Source of the DNA: an uncultured Campylobacterales bacterium
GTDB taxonomy: Bacteria; Campylobacterota; Campylobacteria; Campylobacterales; Arcobacteraceae
NCBI GenBank assembly: GCA_947494995.1
Contig: CANLWY010000005.1
Location: 179,700-243,699, forward strand
DNA length: 64,000 nucleotides
Direction of reading: 5' to 3'
Shown in pieces: positions 54,650 through 63,873 of this stretch. Each line of letters begins with the position of its first letter. Positions within the stretch are counted from its first letter, which is position 1. The notes beneath the pieces were generated by a model, which worked only from the letters and a program-made list of their open reading frames with translations, did not search any database and was not told the DNA's origin. The position numbers were made by a program, and so were the translations under genes.

Positions 54650-55216
54650 TTACATTGTCATTGACATATGAGCGTTTGCAAGCTCTTGTGTTCGCTTAAG
54701 TACTAACTCTTTTCTATAGGTCTCATAATCAATTAGCCTAATAGCATTTGTTGGACAAGCTTCAATACAAGCACAGTTAAACTCTCCACTTGCACTCATT
54801 TGTTCATGACAAAGGTCACATTTTGAAGCAGTTGTTCTTTTTGTTCTGCTAGTTGCTTCTTCTAAAGTTTCATTAGTCATTTTAATTGCCCCAAATGGAC
54901 ATACCATATTACAAACCTTACAAGCAATACAGTTTGACTCTACAATTTTTACAAAGCCTTCTTCATGATGAAAAATAGCTCCAGTAGGACAAGCAACTGC
55001 GCAAGGTGCATCTTCACACTGTCTACACTGCATTGGCATTACTACCTCAGCAGCTTGTACAACCTCATTTCTTGGTTCAATTTTTAATCCTAAAAGAATT
55101 GATTCTTGTAGGTCGTGACCAGAATGGGCCACAGAACAAGCTAACTCACAATTGTGGCAAGCCATACATAACTTTGGGTCAGCATGAATAAACAAATTTT
55201 CTTTTGAACTTCTCAT
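54650..55216 (-). CDS. cooF: CO dehydrogenase iron-sulfur electron transfer protein CooF
   Basis: A 188 aa ferredoxin-like protein with four [4Fe-4S] sites of the DmsB/HycB type. The cysteine groups are CMACHNCELAC, CRQCEDAPCAVACPTGA, CIACKVCNMVCPFGA and CDLC with CNCACIEACP. It carries electrons from CooS to the membrane hydrogenase. It ends 20 bp before the chosen cooS start and follows cooH by 9 bp. An AAGGA site precedes the ATG. Confidence 0.95.
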   Translation of the reverse strand: MRSSKENLFIHADPKLCMACHNCELACSVAHSGHDLQESILLGLKIEPRNEVVQAAEVVMPMQCRQCEDAPCAVACPTGAIFHHEEGFVKIVESNCIACKVCNMVCPFGAIKMTNETLEEATSRTKRTTASKCDLCHEQMSASGEFNCACIEACPTNAIRLIDYETYRKELVLKRTQELANAHMSMTM

Positions 55217-55225
55217 TCTTTTTCC

Positions 55226-56311
55226 TTATCTTTCAGTGCATGAAATACACGGATCTATACTACTTACAATCAATGCAATATCTGCAATTGAATTACCAGG
55301 CATCATTACATCCATTGGTTCCCAATTCATATAAGTAGGAACTCTCCACTTTAATCTCTCCGGAATATCAGAACCATTGGTTTTTATATAATAAATCAAT
55401 TCACCTCTTGGAGCTTCTGATCTTGATACTGCTTGTCCAGCAGGTATTACTGGAAGATAGTCTAAACAAGTAGGCCCTTTTGGTAATGCTTTTAAACAAT
55501 ATTCAATTATATTAATTGCTTCTAATGCTTCATGTAATCGACAAATAGATCTTGATCTAACATCTCCTGCACTCTCTAAATGTACATTTACCTCTATCTC
55601 GTCATACGCAGCATATGGAGCTATTGATCTAACATCATTATTAATTCCTGAACCTCTTGCTACAGGCCCTGCAACTCCATATCTAATTGCTTCATCGGTA
55701 GGTAAAACACCTACTCCTTCTGTACGACCTCTTATTCTCTTATTGTTAATAAAGATTTCTAAAATATCCTCTATTGGTTTTTTCAAGCTTTGCATTTTAG
55801 AACTCATATATTTTACTTTTTGACTATCTAAATCGTATTTCACACCTCCTATTGTATTTGCTGAAAGATCCATTCTATTTCCATAAACAGCCTCTTTTAC
55901 ATCTTGTACTGTTTCACGAATCTCCATAATATGCATAAACAAAGAATCAAAACCAACTAAGTGAGCAATCATACTTGTGTTAAAAAGGTTTGAAGCAACT
56001 CTTTTAACTTCATCAGCTATTACTCTTAAGAACTCTGCACGTCTAGGAACTTCAATTCCTGCAATATCTTCTAAGGCCATACAGTAAGTAAAAGGATGAT
56101 TATTTGAGCATAAAGAACAAACTCTCTCTGTTAGAGTAATATTTTGGTAAAAGTTACGTTTTAATGTTAAATCTTCCATTCCTCTATGAACAAACCCAGC
56201 TGTAATATCAACTCCAACTATTGTTTCACCTTCCACATATGTTTTAAAGTACATAGGCTCTTCTAAAGCTACATGAAGTGGACCTACGGGGACTACTGTT
56301 GTATTTTCCAT
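55226..56311 (-). CDS. cooH: energy-converting NiFe hydrogenase large subunit CooH
   Basis: A 361 aa NuoD-like catalytic subunit that reduces protons to H2. Nickel ligands are Cys65/Cys68 (ERVCSLCSNN) and Cys355/Cys358 (DPCISC). The protein ends three residues after the last Cys, so there is no C-terminal peptide for a maturation protease, as in Rhodospirillum CooH. The catalytic Arg is in SEAPRGELIYY. Start and stop adjoin cooU and cooF closely. It is the intact paralogue of the 49941-51365 gene. Confidence 0.96.
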   Translation of the reverse strand: MENTTVVPVGPLHVALEEPMYFKTYVEGETIVGVDITAGFVHRGMEDLTLKRNFYQNITLTERVCSLCSNNHPFTYCMALEDIAGIEVPRRAEFLRVIADEVKRVASNLFNTSMIAHLVGFDSLFMHIMEIRETVQDVKEAVYGNRMDLSANTIGGVKYDLDSQKVKYMSSKMQSLKKPIEDILEIFINNKRIRGRTEGVGVLPTDEAIRYGVAGPVARGSGINNDVRSIAPYAAYDEIEVNVHLESAGDVRSRSICRLHEALEAINIIEYCLKALPKGPTCLDYLPVIPAGQAVSRSEAPRGELIYYIKTNGSDIPERLKWRVPTYMNWEPMDVMMPGNSIADIALIVSSIDPCISCTER

Positions 56312-56821
56312 CTAATTTTCCTCACTTGTTGCTGTAATAACTTTTTCCCAAAGTGTTTGACTACTTGAACCATTCATTGCTTCAGATAAAGGGATATAGT
56401 TATTCATAACACCCTCTGCTATTGTTTCATCTAAAAAAAGTCTTTTAGGATTAGGATGACCAATAATTTCAATGTCATATAACTCTTTTAACTCCCTCTC
56501 AGTCCAATCTGCTGTTTTTAAAATAGGTGTAATTGAGTCAACTTTATTATCATCAATATTTAAAATAATATTGCAACACGCTCCATGTAAATCAAAGTGA
56601 TATACAATCTCTTTTGAATCATCTTTTAATTTTGAAGCTGTTACTGTAATTAGACGTCCTCCTATTCTATTAAGTATAATTGCAACTTTTTTTATATCTG
56701 AGGCATTGTCTAAATTACACCAATATGTTATTAGTCCTTTTCTATCTTTTTTTGAAGATAAAGAGAATTTACTACCAATAACTTGGTTTAACTCTATTTC
56801 TAAATTAATTTCTTTTTTCAT
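56312..56821 (-). CDS. cooU: energy-converting hydrogenase subunit CooU (NuoC-like)
   Basis: A 169 aa NuoC/30-kDa-type subunit. The signature ADWTERELKELYDIEIIGHPNP, with the conserved W-x-E-R-E pattern, starts near residue 105, and KRLFLDE follows. It bridges the large subunit and the peripheral arm. The stop codon directly abuts the cooH start, and the start lies 1 bp after the cooX stop, so the subunits are translated in tight coupling. Confidence 0.93.
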   Translation of the reverse strand: MKKEINLEIELNQVIGSKFSLSSKKDRKGLITYWCNLDNASDIKKVAIILNRIGGRLITVTASKLKDDSKEIVYHFDLHGACCNIILNIDDNKVDSITPILKTADWTERELKELYDIEIIGHPNPKRLFLDETIAEGVMNNYIPLSEAMNGSSSQTLWEKVITATSEEN

Positions 56822-56822
56822 A

Positions 56823-57338
56823 CTATTTATCTCCTTTTAAGAGTTTTGCATTTTTTATTTGTCTACAAGAAGGGCATAAAGCACTCATCTCTTTAATACT
56901 TGAATTTACCTCTACATAAGCAAGATTTAAAAGTTCAGGAACAACGGGGTCCATCTTTTTTTGACAATTAGGACAAGTGGCATATTTAACAAAACCTTTT
57001 TCCACATATGTATATTTCTCTTGTTGAGAATGTGCCATGTGATAGTCATTTGTTAATTTAATAGCTTTTGTAGGACAATAGTGTTCACAAAGACCACAAA
57101 AAGTACAAGTGTTATGCCAAACAATAAAGTCTTTTCCTGTTTTTTCTTTATTCTCTTCAATCCTAATTGCACCACCAGCACAAACATGAACACAGGTATT
57201 ACATAAAAGACAAGCGTCTTGGTTAAATTTAATCTTTCCTCTAAGTGCAGATGGTTCAAAGGTTGGACCAAAAGGATAAGGGTCAGTAGAAGGACCTTTT
57301 TTTACATTATCTACTAATATTTTTAAAAATGAAAACAT
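56823..57338 (-). CDS. cooX: energy-converting hydrogenase ferredoxin subunit CooX (NuoI-like)
   Basis: A 171 aa subunit with two [4Fe-4S] motifs, CLLCNTCVHVCAGGAI and CTFCGLCEHYCPTKAI, at about 42-57 and 77-92. A C-terminal pair of CxxC motifs (CPNC, CPSC) looks like a small zinc site. It passes electrons from CooF towards the CooL cluster. Spacing to cooL is 10 bp and to cooU 1 bp. Confidence 0.94.
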   Translation of the reverse strand: MFSFLKILVDNVKKGPSTDPYPFGPTFEPSALRGKIKFNQDACLLCNTCVHVCAGGAIRIEENKEKTGKDFIVWHNTCTFCGLCEHYCPTKAIKLTNDYHMAHSQQEKYTYVEKGFVKYATCPNCQKKMDPVVPELLNLAYVEVNSSIKEMSALCPSCRQIKNAKLLKGDK

Positions 57339-57348
57339 AATAATCCCC

Positions 57349-57780
57349 TTATAATCTTTCTTCCCAAATCTTTATTGCTTGGGCAATTCCATCAATAATA
57401 GCCTGAGGTCTAGGAGGACAACCTGCAACATTTACATCCACATCAATATACTTATCAATTGGTCCTTCAATTGCATAACTATCTCTAAATACCCCTCCTG
57501 AAATAGGACAAATACCAACAGCAACTGTTACTTTAGGATCAGGTATCTCTTCATATAATCTAAGAACTTTCTCTTTTGAACGTGCAGTTAAAGGTCCTGT
57601 AATAAGTACAATATCTGCATGTTTTGGACTTCCACAATACTTACATCCAAGTCTTTCAACATCAAATCTTGGAATACAAGCTGTTGTTGCTAATTCCACA
57701 TCGCAGCCATTACATGAACCTGAATTGATTCTATATAACCAAGGTGACTTAGCTGCTATTTTTTTCATTGTCTCTTTCAC
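57349..57780 (-). CDS. cooL: energy-converting hydrogenase small subunit CooL (NuoB-like)
   Basis: A 143 aa small subunit with one [4Fe-4S] proximal cluster. The cysteines are Cys23/Cys26 (SGSCNGCDVE) and those in VGICPISGG and AGCPPRPQA. A GTG at 57780 follows AAAGGA by six bases and is the likely start; an ATG four codons later is the alternative. It forms the core with CooH and contacts CooK in the membrane. Confidence 0.95.
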   Translation of the reverse strand: MKETMKKIAAKSPWLYRINSGSCNGCDVELATTACIPRFDVERLGCKYCGSPKHADIVLITGPLTARSKEKVLRLYEEIPDPKVTVAVGICPISGGVFRDSYAIEGPIDKYIDVDVNVAGCPPRPQAIIDGIAQAIKIWEERL

Positions 57781-57790
57781 AATATTTCCT

Positions 57791-58753
57791 TTACACTTGA
57801 TAAATAGTAAGTATTAAACTAATTAAGGCTAAACCAAAAGGAATCCCTAAATAAAACCTAAAAGCTTGCTCTACTCTCATTCTTCCAGTACTTGCTCTAA
57901 CAATTGTTACTGCTACAGTCATTAAAATTAAAGCTTTTATAAAAAACCAAACTAAATTAACAATTGCAAAATCTGTTATTGTCATTGGAAAAAACAGAAC
58001 AATTCCTAATCCAAGTACAACAACAAGTTTTAAAGCACTCATTAAATTAAATAGTGCTAATCCACTTCCTGAATACTCTAAGATAGGACCTTCTAAAACT
58101 TCAGTTTCAGCTTCTGCAATATCAAAAGGAACAGTTCCAATAATTCCAGGGATAAACATTAAAAAGGCAATAAAAGCTGGTAGCATTGTTAAATCAAATA
58201 AAAATGAACCATGTTCAAGTTGATACTCCATGATTTTGTTTAATGAAAAAACAGGTGTATCTCCTAAGGCATACCCTACTTTATATGCAACAGTTAGCAT
58301 TACAAGTAGTAAAATAAGCTCATAGGCAATCATCATTATCATCTCTCTTGAAAAACCAATTGCTCCAAAAGGTGAACTTGATGATGAACCACCAAGCATT
58401 AATGAAATTGCTGGTAAAGCAAGTAGATATAAAACAACTAACATATCTCCAAGGCTATCAAAGGCAGTAAATACTCCACTTATTGGAATTAACATTATTG
58501 CCACAAGCATTCCTGCAAAACCTAAAACCTCTGATAACATAAATGATGGAAAATGTGCCGTTTTAGGAATTACCATCTCTTTTTTAAGTAGTTTTACAAT
58601 ATCTATAAAAGGTTGGTACAAAGGAGGACCAACCCTTCTTTGTAACCTTGCATATACTTTTCTATCAATTCCTAATAAAAATAGTCCAAAAGCTATTGCA
58701 AAAAGACCTCCAGGAAAAATTAAAAAACTTTTAAAAACTTCTACAAAATCCAT
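57791..58753 (-). CDS. cooK: energy-converting hydrogenase membrane subunit CooK (NuoH-like)
   Basis: A 320 aa membrane protein with about eight helices. The loop KVYARLQRRVGPPLYQPFID and the following DIVKLLKKE are NuoH/EchB hallmarks, as is PFDIAEAETEVLEGP, the acidic loop at the quinone-like site of complex I relatives. It anchors the soluble hydrogenase arm and links electron flow to ion pumping. It lies 2 bp after cooM. Confidence 0.95.
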   Translation of the reverse strand: MDFVEVFKSFLIFPGGLFAIAFGLFLLGIDRKVYARLQRRVGPPLYQPFIDIVKLLKKEMVIPKTAHFPSFMLSEVLGFAGMLVAIMLIPISGVFTAFDSLGDMLVVLYLLALPAISLMLGGSSSSSPFGAIGFSREMIMMIAYELILLLVMLTVAYKVGYALGDTPVFSLNKIMEYQLEHGSFLFDLTMLPAFIAFLMFIPGIIGTVPFDIAEAETEVLEGPILEYSGSGLALFNLMSALKLVVVLGLGIVLFFPMTITDFAIVNLVWFFIKALILMTVAVTIVRASTGRMRVEQAFRFYLGIPFGLALISLILTIYQV

Positions 58754-58755
58754 AA

Positions 58756-61700
58756 TTATGCTCCTCTTCCTAGACTTACTACTTGTTTTAAACTATAAAT
58801 AGCCATCTTTGTTAATTTAATTGGATAAGCATAAAGATGCGAAGAACTAACATGTAACTCTTTTGTTGTTAAATCTAAATTTCCACAAGTATGAAGATCT
58901 GTATATCTTATTTTTCTATTTCCTATTATGTAAACTGAACTTCCAAGTAATAAGGCAATAAAAATTAGTATTGCAACAACACCTGAGTGCCAGCTACCTA
59001 ATGATGTTTCAACACCAAAAAGATTATAAACAATAGGCTCTAGACCAAAGAAGATTTCTATTTTTGAAATAAACTCTAATAATAAGCCTGGGAATACTCC
59101 AAATAAAATACATAAACCAGCAAGTACTAACATTGGAAGAAGCATAATAAATGGTGCTTCTTTAACATTTTCAAACTCTTTTGGAACATGACCAAAGAAA
59201 GCTGAGTGTAAGAACTTCATTAAATATGCTAATGTTAGAACACTAGCTGCAAGAGAGATAAAAGCAATAAATACTTCGCCTTTTTCCATTGCTGCTTGAT
59301 AAATGATCCATTTAGAAGTAAAGCCATTAAAAGGAGGAACACCGGCTGCTGCTAAGGCTCCAATACCAAAGGTAGCAAGGGTGTAAGGCATTTTTTTACC
59401 TAAGCCTCCAATTTGCTCTAAAGACTTAACTCCTGTTTGCACCATGATAACACCAGCTGCTAAGAATAATAAATCTTTGAAGAACATATGGTTTACAAAG
59501 TGTAATAATCCCCCTGTTACTCCAAGAGTTGTTCCTAAACTAATTCCAAGTAGAATATAACCTAATTGGCTCACTGTACTGTAGATTAAAACTAGTTTTA
59601 TGCTATTTTGCATTAAGGCCATTATAGCCCCAATTAGAATAGTTAAAGTCGCAATCCAAGCAGAAATATACATAAGTGTTGAAGTATCAAATACTTGTCC
59701 AATTTTGTTAAAAATAGCAATCCCACCAAATAAGAAGAAAAGTTTTGCCATTCCAAAGGGAGCACTTTTTAATAATACAGCTGAGATATATCCACTAACA
59801 GGAGTAGGAGCAGCTTCAGGGTGCATTTGATAATCAATTCTAAGTGGTAACATTGCAGCTTTCATTAATAAACCTGCTAAGATTAATCCAATAGATAAAC
59901 TTAAATCAAATAAAGATAAAGACTCTAAAGCATTTGCTAATAATGAAAACTCAGTCACTCCTGTTTTAGCACTTACAATTACGATTCCAAGGAACATTAA
60001 ACTTGCTCCAATATAATTGAAGCTAAAGTATTTAAAGCCTTCTTTTAATGATTTTTGTGTTTGCTCATGAATAATTACAAAATATAAAGTCCATGAACTC
60101 ATAATCTCCCAAAAGAAGAAAAAGCTAAATAGACTCTCACTAATACTTACACCTAGAAGTCCTACAATCATAAGTAAGAAAAACATATAAAATCTATTTT
60201 GTGCATGACCGTGGTGATCCATATAACCAACAGTATAAATAAAGTTTAAAACTCCAACAAAAGCAATTAAGAAAGCGAATGATGCAGAAAAAATATCATA
60301 TTTTTCAAAATCCATTGCAATTATAATTAAGGTTAAAACCATTGTTAATACAGCAATAAGACCTGCAATTTTTGCTGATTTCTTTCCTAAAATAAATGTT
60401 GCTAAAGCTCCAATTGTTGGTACAATTAATAATAAAGGCCAAGATACAGTTATAACTGGAATTTGTGTAATTGTTAATGAACCTTCAAAAGCTATATAAT
60501 CAGCTGCAGCTTTAACTAATGTTAGAGCTAATTGTGGATAAAGACCATTTACAATAATTAAAGAAGTTAAAATACCTAAAGGAATAAGCATAGTTATTGG
60601 TGCTTCTTTTAATTTAGGTCCTTCGTATTTCTCAAAAAAGATAATTCTTAAAAGTTTTACATAATAAAAACCACCAATTACACTACCAAATAAAATTAAG
60701 ACAGCTAACTCAATATGTCCAGCTTCAACACTTGCATATAACATTAAATATTTACTAATGAAACCATTAAATGGAGGAAGTCCCATAATTGCTAGAATAC
60801 CAATTCCAAAAAATAGTGAAGTAATTGGCATTTGTGTACCAATACCTTTAAACTTTTCAATCTCTTGGCTTTTTAGTCTATAAATAAGAGCCCCAACTGC
60901 TAGAAAAAGTAAGTTTTTCATAATTGAATGATTTAAGACATGGTATAAAGAACCAATCATACTTAAGTAAGTTCCAATACCTAAAGTAATAACTATCTCA
61001 CCTATTTGAGCCATAGTAGAATAAGCTAACATTCTTTTGATATCTTTTTGAACTAAAGCCATAAACTCACCAAAAAGTAAAGTTAAAGCCCCTAAAAGTG
61101 ATACAAATAAAGCAATATTGGCATAATTTTCTGTCACTCCTAAAGTTCTAATTAAATCCTTACCAAAAACAATAGAGACAACTAAAATAAGCCCATAAAT
61201 ACCTACTTTTGTTAAAATCCCTGACATAGGAGCTGAAATTGAAGAAGGAGCAACGGGGTGAGCATCTGGAAGCCAGCTATGCATTGGAACAAGTCCCGCT
61301 TTTACTCCAAATCCAATAATAAACATTATAACTAATGCAAAAAGAAGTGTTGGAGTTAAAAGATGTAGTTGTTCTGAAATAATTGAGTATTCAAAACTTC
61401 CAAACTCTGCATGAAGAATTAAAAGAGCTAAAAGCATTAAATATGCACCACTTGTACACATAATAAAGTATTTAAATCCTGCTTTCAAAGCCTTTTGCGT
61501 TTGCTCATGAATTACAAGTAAATATGAAGTCCAAGTCATTAACTCCCAAAAAAGATATAAACTTGCAAAGTCAGTACTTGTCACAACTCCTATTAGAGTT
61601 CCTTGCATTAAAAATAGAAAAAAGAAGTATCTATTTGAGTAAACTTTTCCTTTAAAATAACCAACTGAATAAATTGTAATAATTAACCCTATAAATGTCA

Positions 61701-62577
61701 TGATTACTGCAAAGATTTTAGAAAAGTCATCATAAGAACTTGATTGATAAACTAAATAAAAAGTTACTAAAGAAGTAACAATAGCCAATAAGTTTCTTAG
61801 ATTTTCAGAATACTTTCCTATAAAATAAATAGCAAAAGCTGCTAAATATGGAATTAAAACCATATTAGGCCATGGTTTTTCAAACTCTGGTAAAGTAACT
61901 ACTTCTTTTAAATTAAAAAAAGAAAGAGCTGTTTGTTCTGTAAAATGAATTATTCCATGAGGAAACAGGCTCATTGAGATTGTTAAACCTACAAAAACAG
62001 CCATAGAAAAGTTTAAAACAAATGAATTTCTATGATTTAAATCGTGTTTTACTTTATCTGTTTTCTCAAAACAGATTTGTTGAATAATATATATAAAATA
62101 AATAGCTTCAATAATACTACCTAAAATACCAATAATTGCAAATAGATAATCACCATTTTCTACTGCTGAATAAATGATTAAAAACTTACTAATTGAGCCT
62201 TTAAAAGGAGATAATCCCATTATTGCAAATATACCGAAACCAAAAACTGTTGCAGTCATAGGCATTAGTTTACCTATACCTTTTAGTTTTGAAATCTCAC
62301 TTGAACCAACTTTTGATATTAAAGCTAATGCAGCAATAAATACCATTATTCTCATCACAAGTTGATATTCAATATGTAATAATCCTCCTGTAACCCCCTC
62401 AAAGGTTCCAATTCCTAAACCAATTAAGACATAACCAACTTCTGCAATACTTGAAATTATTAAAACTAAAAGTAGATTTCTCATATTTTTTAAAACTGCC
62501 AAGCCGCCTACAATTAAGACTATTGCACCTATAAAAGCTAGTAAAGAAACTTCATTAGTTAATAAATAAAAACTCAA
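58756..62577 (-). CDS. cooM: energy-converting hydrogenase ion-pump subunit CooM (fused NuoL/M/N-like)
   Basis: A membrane protein of about 1273 aa, close to the unusually large CooM of Rhodospirillum rubrum. It has one degenerate half antiporter module at the N-terminus (about 1-190) and two full Mrp/NuoL-like modules. Each full module keeps the NHxxxK helix (NHSIMKNLLF, NHMFFKDLLF) and a GxPPFNGFxSK loop; the first has YQLVMR and LSPFKGSISK instead. The frame opens at an ATG at 62601, but a TTG at 62577 lies eight bases after a perfect AAGGAGG and is the probable start. First gene of the coo operon. Confidence 0.94.
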   Translation of the reverse strand: MSFYLLTNEVSLLAFIGAIVLIVGGLAVLKNMRNLLLVLIISSIAEVGYVLIGLGIGTFEGVTGGLLHIEYQLVMRIMVFIAALALISKVGSSEISKLKGIGKLMPMTATVFGFGIFAIMGLSPFKGSISKFLIIYSAVENGDYLFAIIGILGSIIEAIYFIYIIQQICFEKTDKVKHDLNHRNSFVLNFSMAVFVGLTISMSLFPHGIIHFTEQTALSFFNLKEVVTLPEFEKPWPNMVLIPYLAAFAIYFIGKYSENLRNLLAIVTSLVTFYLVYQSSSYDDFSKIFAVIMTFIGLIITIYSVGYFKGKVYSNRYFFFLFLMQGTLIGVVTSTDFASLYLFWELMTWTSYLLVIHEQTQKALKAGFKYFIMCTSGAYLMLLALLILHAEFGSFEYSIISEQLHLLTPTLLFALVIMFIIGFGVKAGLVPMHSWLPDAHPVAPSSISAPMSGILTKVGIYGLILVVSIVFGKDLIRTLGVTENYANIALFVSLLGALTLLFGEFMALVQKDIKRMLAYSTMAQIGEIVITLGIGTYLSMIGSLYHVLNHSIMKNLLFLAVGALIYRLKSQEIEKFKGIGTQMPITSLFFGIGILAIMGLPPFNGFISKYLMLYASVEAGHIELAVLILFGSVIGGFYYVKLLRIIFFEKYEGPKLKEAPITMLIPLGILTSLIIVNGLYPQLALTLVKAAADYIAFEGSLTITQIPVITVSWPLLLIVPTIGALATFILGKKSAKIAGLIAVLTMVLTLIIIAMDFEKYDIFSASFAFLIAFVGVLNFIYTVGYMDHHGHAQNRFYMFFLLMIVGLLGVSISESLFSFFFFWEIMSSWTLYFVIIHEQTQKSLKEGFKYFSFNYIGASLMFLGIVIVSAKTGVTEFSLLANALESLSLFDLSLSIGLILAGLLMKAAMLPLRIDYQMHPEAAPTPVSGYISAVLLKSAPFGMAKLFFLFGGIAIFNKIGQVFDTSTLMYISAWIATLTILIGAIMALMQNSIKLVLIYSTVSQLGYILLGISLGTTLGVTGGLLHFVNHMFFKDLLFLAAGVIMVQTGVKSLEQIGGLGKKMPYTLATFGIGALAAAGVPPFNGFTSKWIIYQAAMEKGEVFIAFISLAASVLTLAYLMKFLHSAFFGHVPKEFENVKEAPFIMLLPMLVLAGLCILFGVFPGLLLEFISKIEIFFGLEPIVYNLFGVETSLGSWHSGVVAILIFIALLLGSSVYIIGNRKIRYTDLHTCGNLDLTTKELHVSSSHLYAYPIKLTKMAIYSLKQVVSLGRGA

Positions 62578-62592
62578 ACTTATTACCTCCTT

Positions 62593-62610
62593 TTCATTCA
62601 AAAGAATGAA
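62593..62610 (-). promoter_or_regulatory. perfect inverted repeat next to the cooM ribosome site
   Basis: TTCATTC and GAATGAA are 7 bp perfect arms with a four-base loop. In the cooM transcript this hairpin ends directly before AAAGGAGG. It could be an operator at the promoter end, or a 5' hairpin that keeps the ribosome site open or stabilises the long mRNA. Confidence 0.5.
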
Positions 62611-62636
62611 TAATTTTCTTTAAAATATAACTGTAT

Positions 62637-62649
62637 GCATATTTTATGC
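62637..62649. promoter_or_regulatory. short inverted repeat in the cooM/araC-like divergent region
   Basis: GCATA-TTT-TATGC is a perfect 5+3+5 palindrome about 60 bases upstream of the cooM start, in the 223-base region shared with the divergent AraC-type gene. On the minus strand a TATATT follows it and might be a -10 box. It is a candidate operator but short enough to occur by chance. Confidence 0.3.
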
Positions 62650-62800
62650 TACTATTATTACTTATTTCCTAGAAAACCATTTGACTAAATATGATTTAAA
62701 TTTGATATTTTACGTAATTTTATTTTTTAAGTTTTATATAAGATTAAAGTAGTTTTTATTTTTTTTTACTATCATATTATTAAAATAAAAAGGATTTATA

Positions 62801-63838
62801 TTGGAACATGTTTCGGCGATTACGCTTCATTATATTTTAAAGGTATTAGAAGATCAATATAAAATCGATACAGATACTTTATTAAAAGAAGTAGATATAA
62901 ATTCAGATATTTTCTCTCAAGAAAATTCTTATGTTGAGAGTAGTAAAATCAAGCTATTATTTGCTAAAGCTGCTCAATTATGTAAAGACCCTTGCTTAGC
63001 TTTAAAACTAGGAGAAAACTCTTCACCTGAATCTATTGGTCTTTTAGGATATATGTTAACAAATACAGCAACAATTAAACAGATGCTTGAAAAGCTTTGC
63101 CACTACTCAACTCTAATAGGTAAGAATTTAGAGTTTGATTTTATTAAGATAGAAGAAGGCTATAAGTTTCAACTATCAATGCATCAAAATCCTTTAATAC
63201 CTCTACCTAGATATCAAACAGAGATACATTTAAGTGCAATTATTAGTTTAATAAGACAATTAAGTGGTATAAATGTAATACCTAAAAAAGCTTACTTCCA
63301 ATATCCTAGCGTAGAAATTAAATCAGAATATGAAAAACTTTTTGGCAAAGTTTTATATTTTGATGCATATGAAAATTCTCTTATTTTTAGTGAAGATGAG
63401 TTAAATACTCCTTTAAAAAGTGCATATCCAGGATTGCTTAAGTATTTTGAAACACAGGCTGAAAAAATCATTGAGAATTTATATGATGAAAGTTGGCAAA
63501 CAAAAGTAAGAAAAATTATTCTTTTGAAACTAGGCAATGAAAATGTTGATATTGAGTCAGTTTCAAAAACATTAAAAATTTCAGCGAGAAGTTTACAAAA
63601 ATATTTAAAAGAAGAAAACTCTAATTATAGTAAATTATTAGAAGATGTTAGAAAAAATCTCTCAAAGTACTATCTCCAAAACTTCTCAATTGAGATTGGA
63701 ACAATAGCTTTTTATTTAGGATATAATGATATTTCACCATTTACAAGAAGTTTTAAAAAATGGTTTGGCATGTCACCTCAAAATTATAGAAAAACCATAC
63801 CTTATAACCTTGGACACTCTGCAATAAGTCCAGAATAA
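62801..63838 (+). CDS. AraC-family regulator with PF12625-type N-terminal domain, divergent from the coo operon
   Basis: A 345 aa regulator starting at TTG after AAAAAGGA. Residues 15-210 form the arabinose-binding-like domain of the OruR/ArgR-type AraC group (VESSKIKLLFAKAAQLCKDP, GLLGYMLTNTATIKQML). The C-terminal helix-turn-helix pair (about 245-335) has VSKTLKISARSLQKYL and IGTIAFYLGYNDISPFTRSF with the WFGMSPQNYRK that follows. It is divergent from cooM, so it is the best local candidate for control of the operon. It has no haem-binding motif that I can recognise. A bidirectional terminator follows. Confidence 0.92.
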   Translation: MEHVSAITLHYILKVLEDQYKIDTDTLLKEVDINSDIFSQENSYVESSKIKLLFAKAAQLCKDPCLALKLGENSSPESIGLLGYMLTNTATIKQMLEKLCHYSTLIGKNLEFDFIKIEEGYKFQLSMHQNPLIPLPRYQTEIHLSAIISLIRQLSGINVIPKKAYFQYPSVEIKSEYEKLFGKVLYFDAYENSLIFSEDELNTPLKSAYPGLLKYFETQAEKIIENLYDESWQTKVRKIILLKLGNENVDIESVSKTLKISARSLQKYLKEENSNYSKLLEDVRKNLSKYYLQNFSIEIGTIAFYLGYNDISPFTRSFKKWFGMSPQNYRKTIPYNLGHSAISPE

Positions 63839-63873
63839 TAAAATATATAAATAGAAATAAATTTTAGGCAAAA

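Noticed and set aside
62578..62601. ATG at 62601 as start of cooM
   Set aside because: The codon lies in the arm of a hairpin and the only strong ribosome site (AAGGAGG) is downstream of it, pointing to TTG at 62577.
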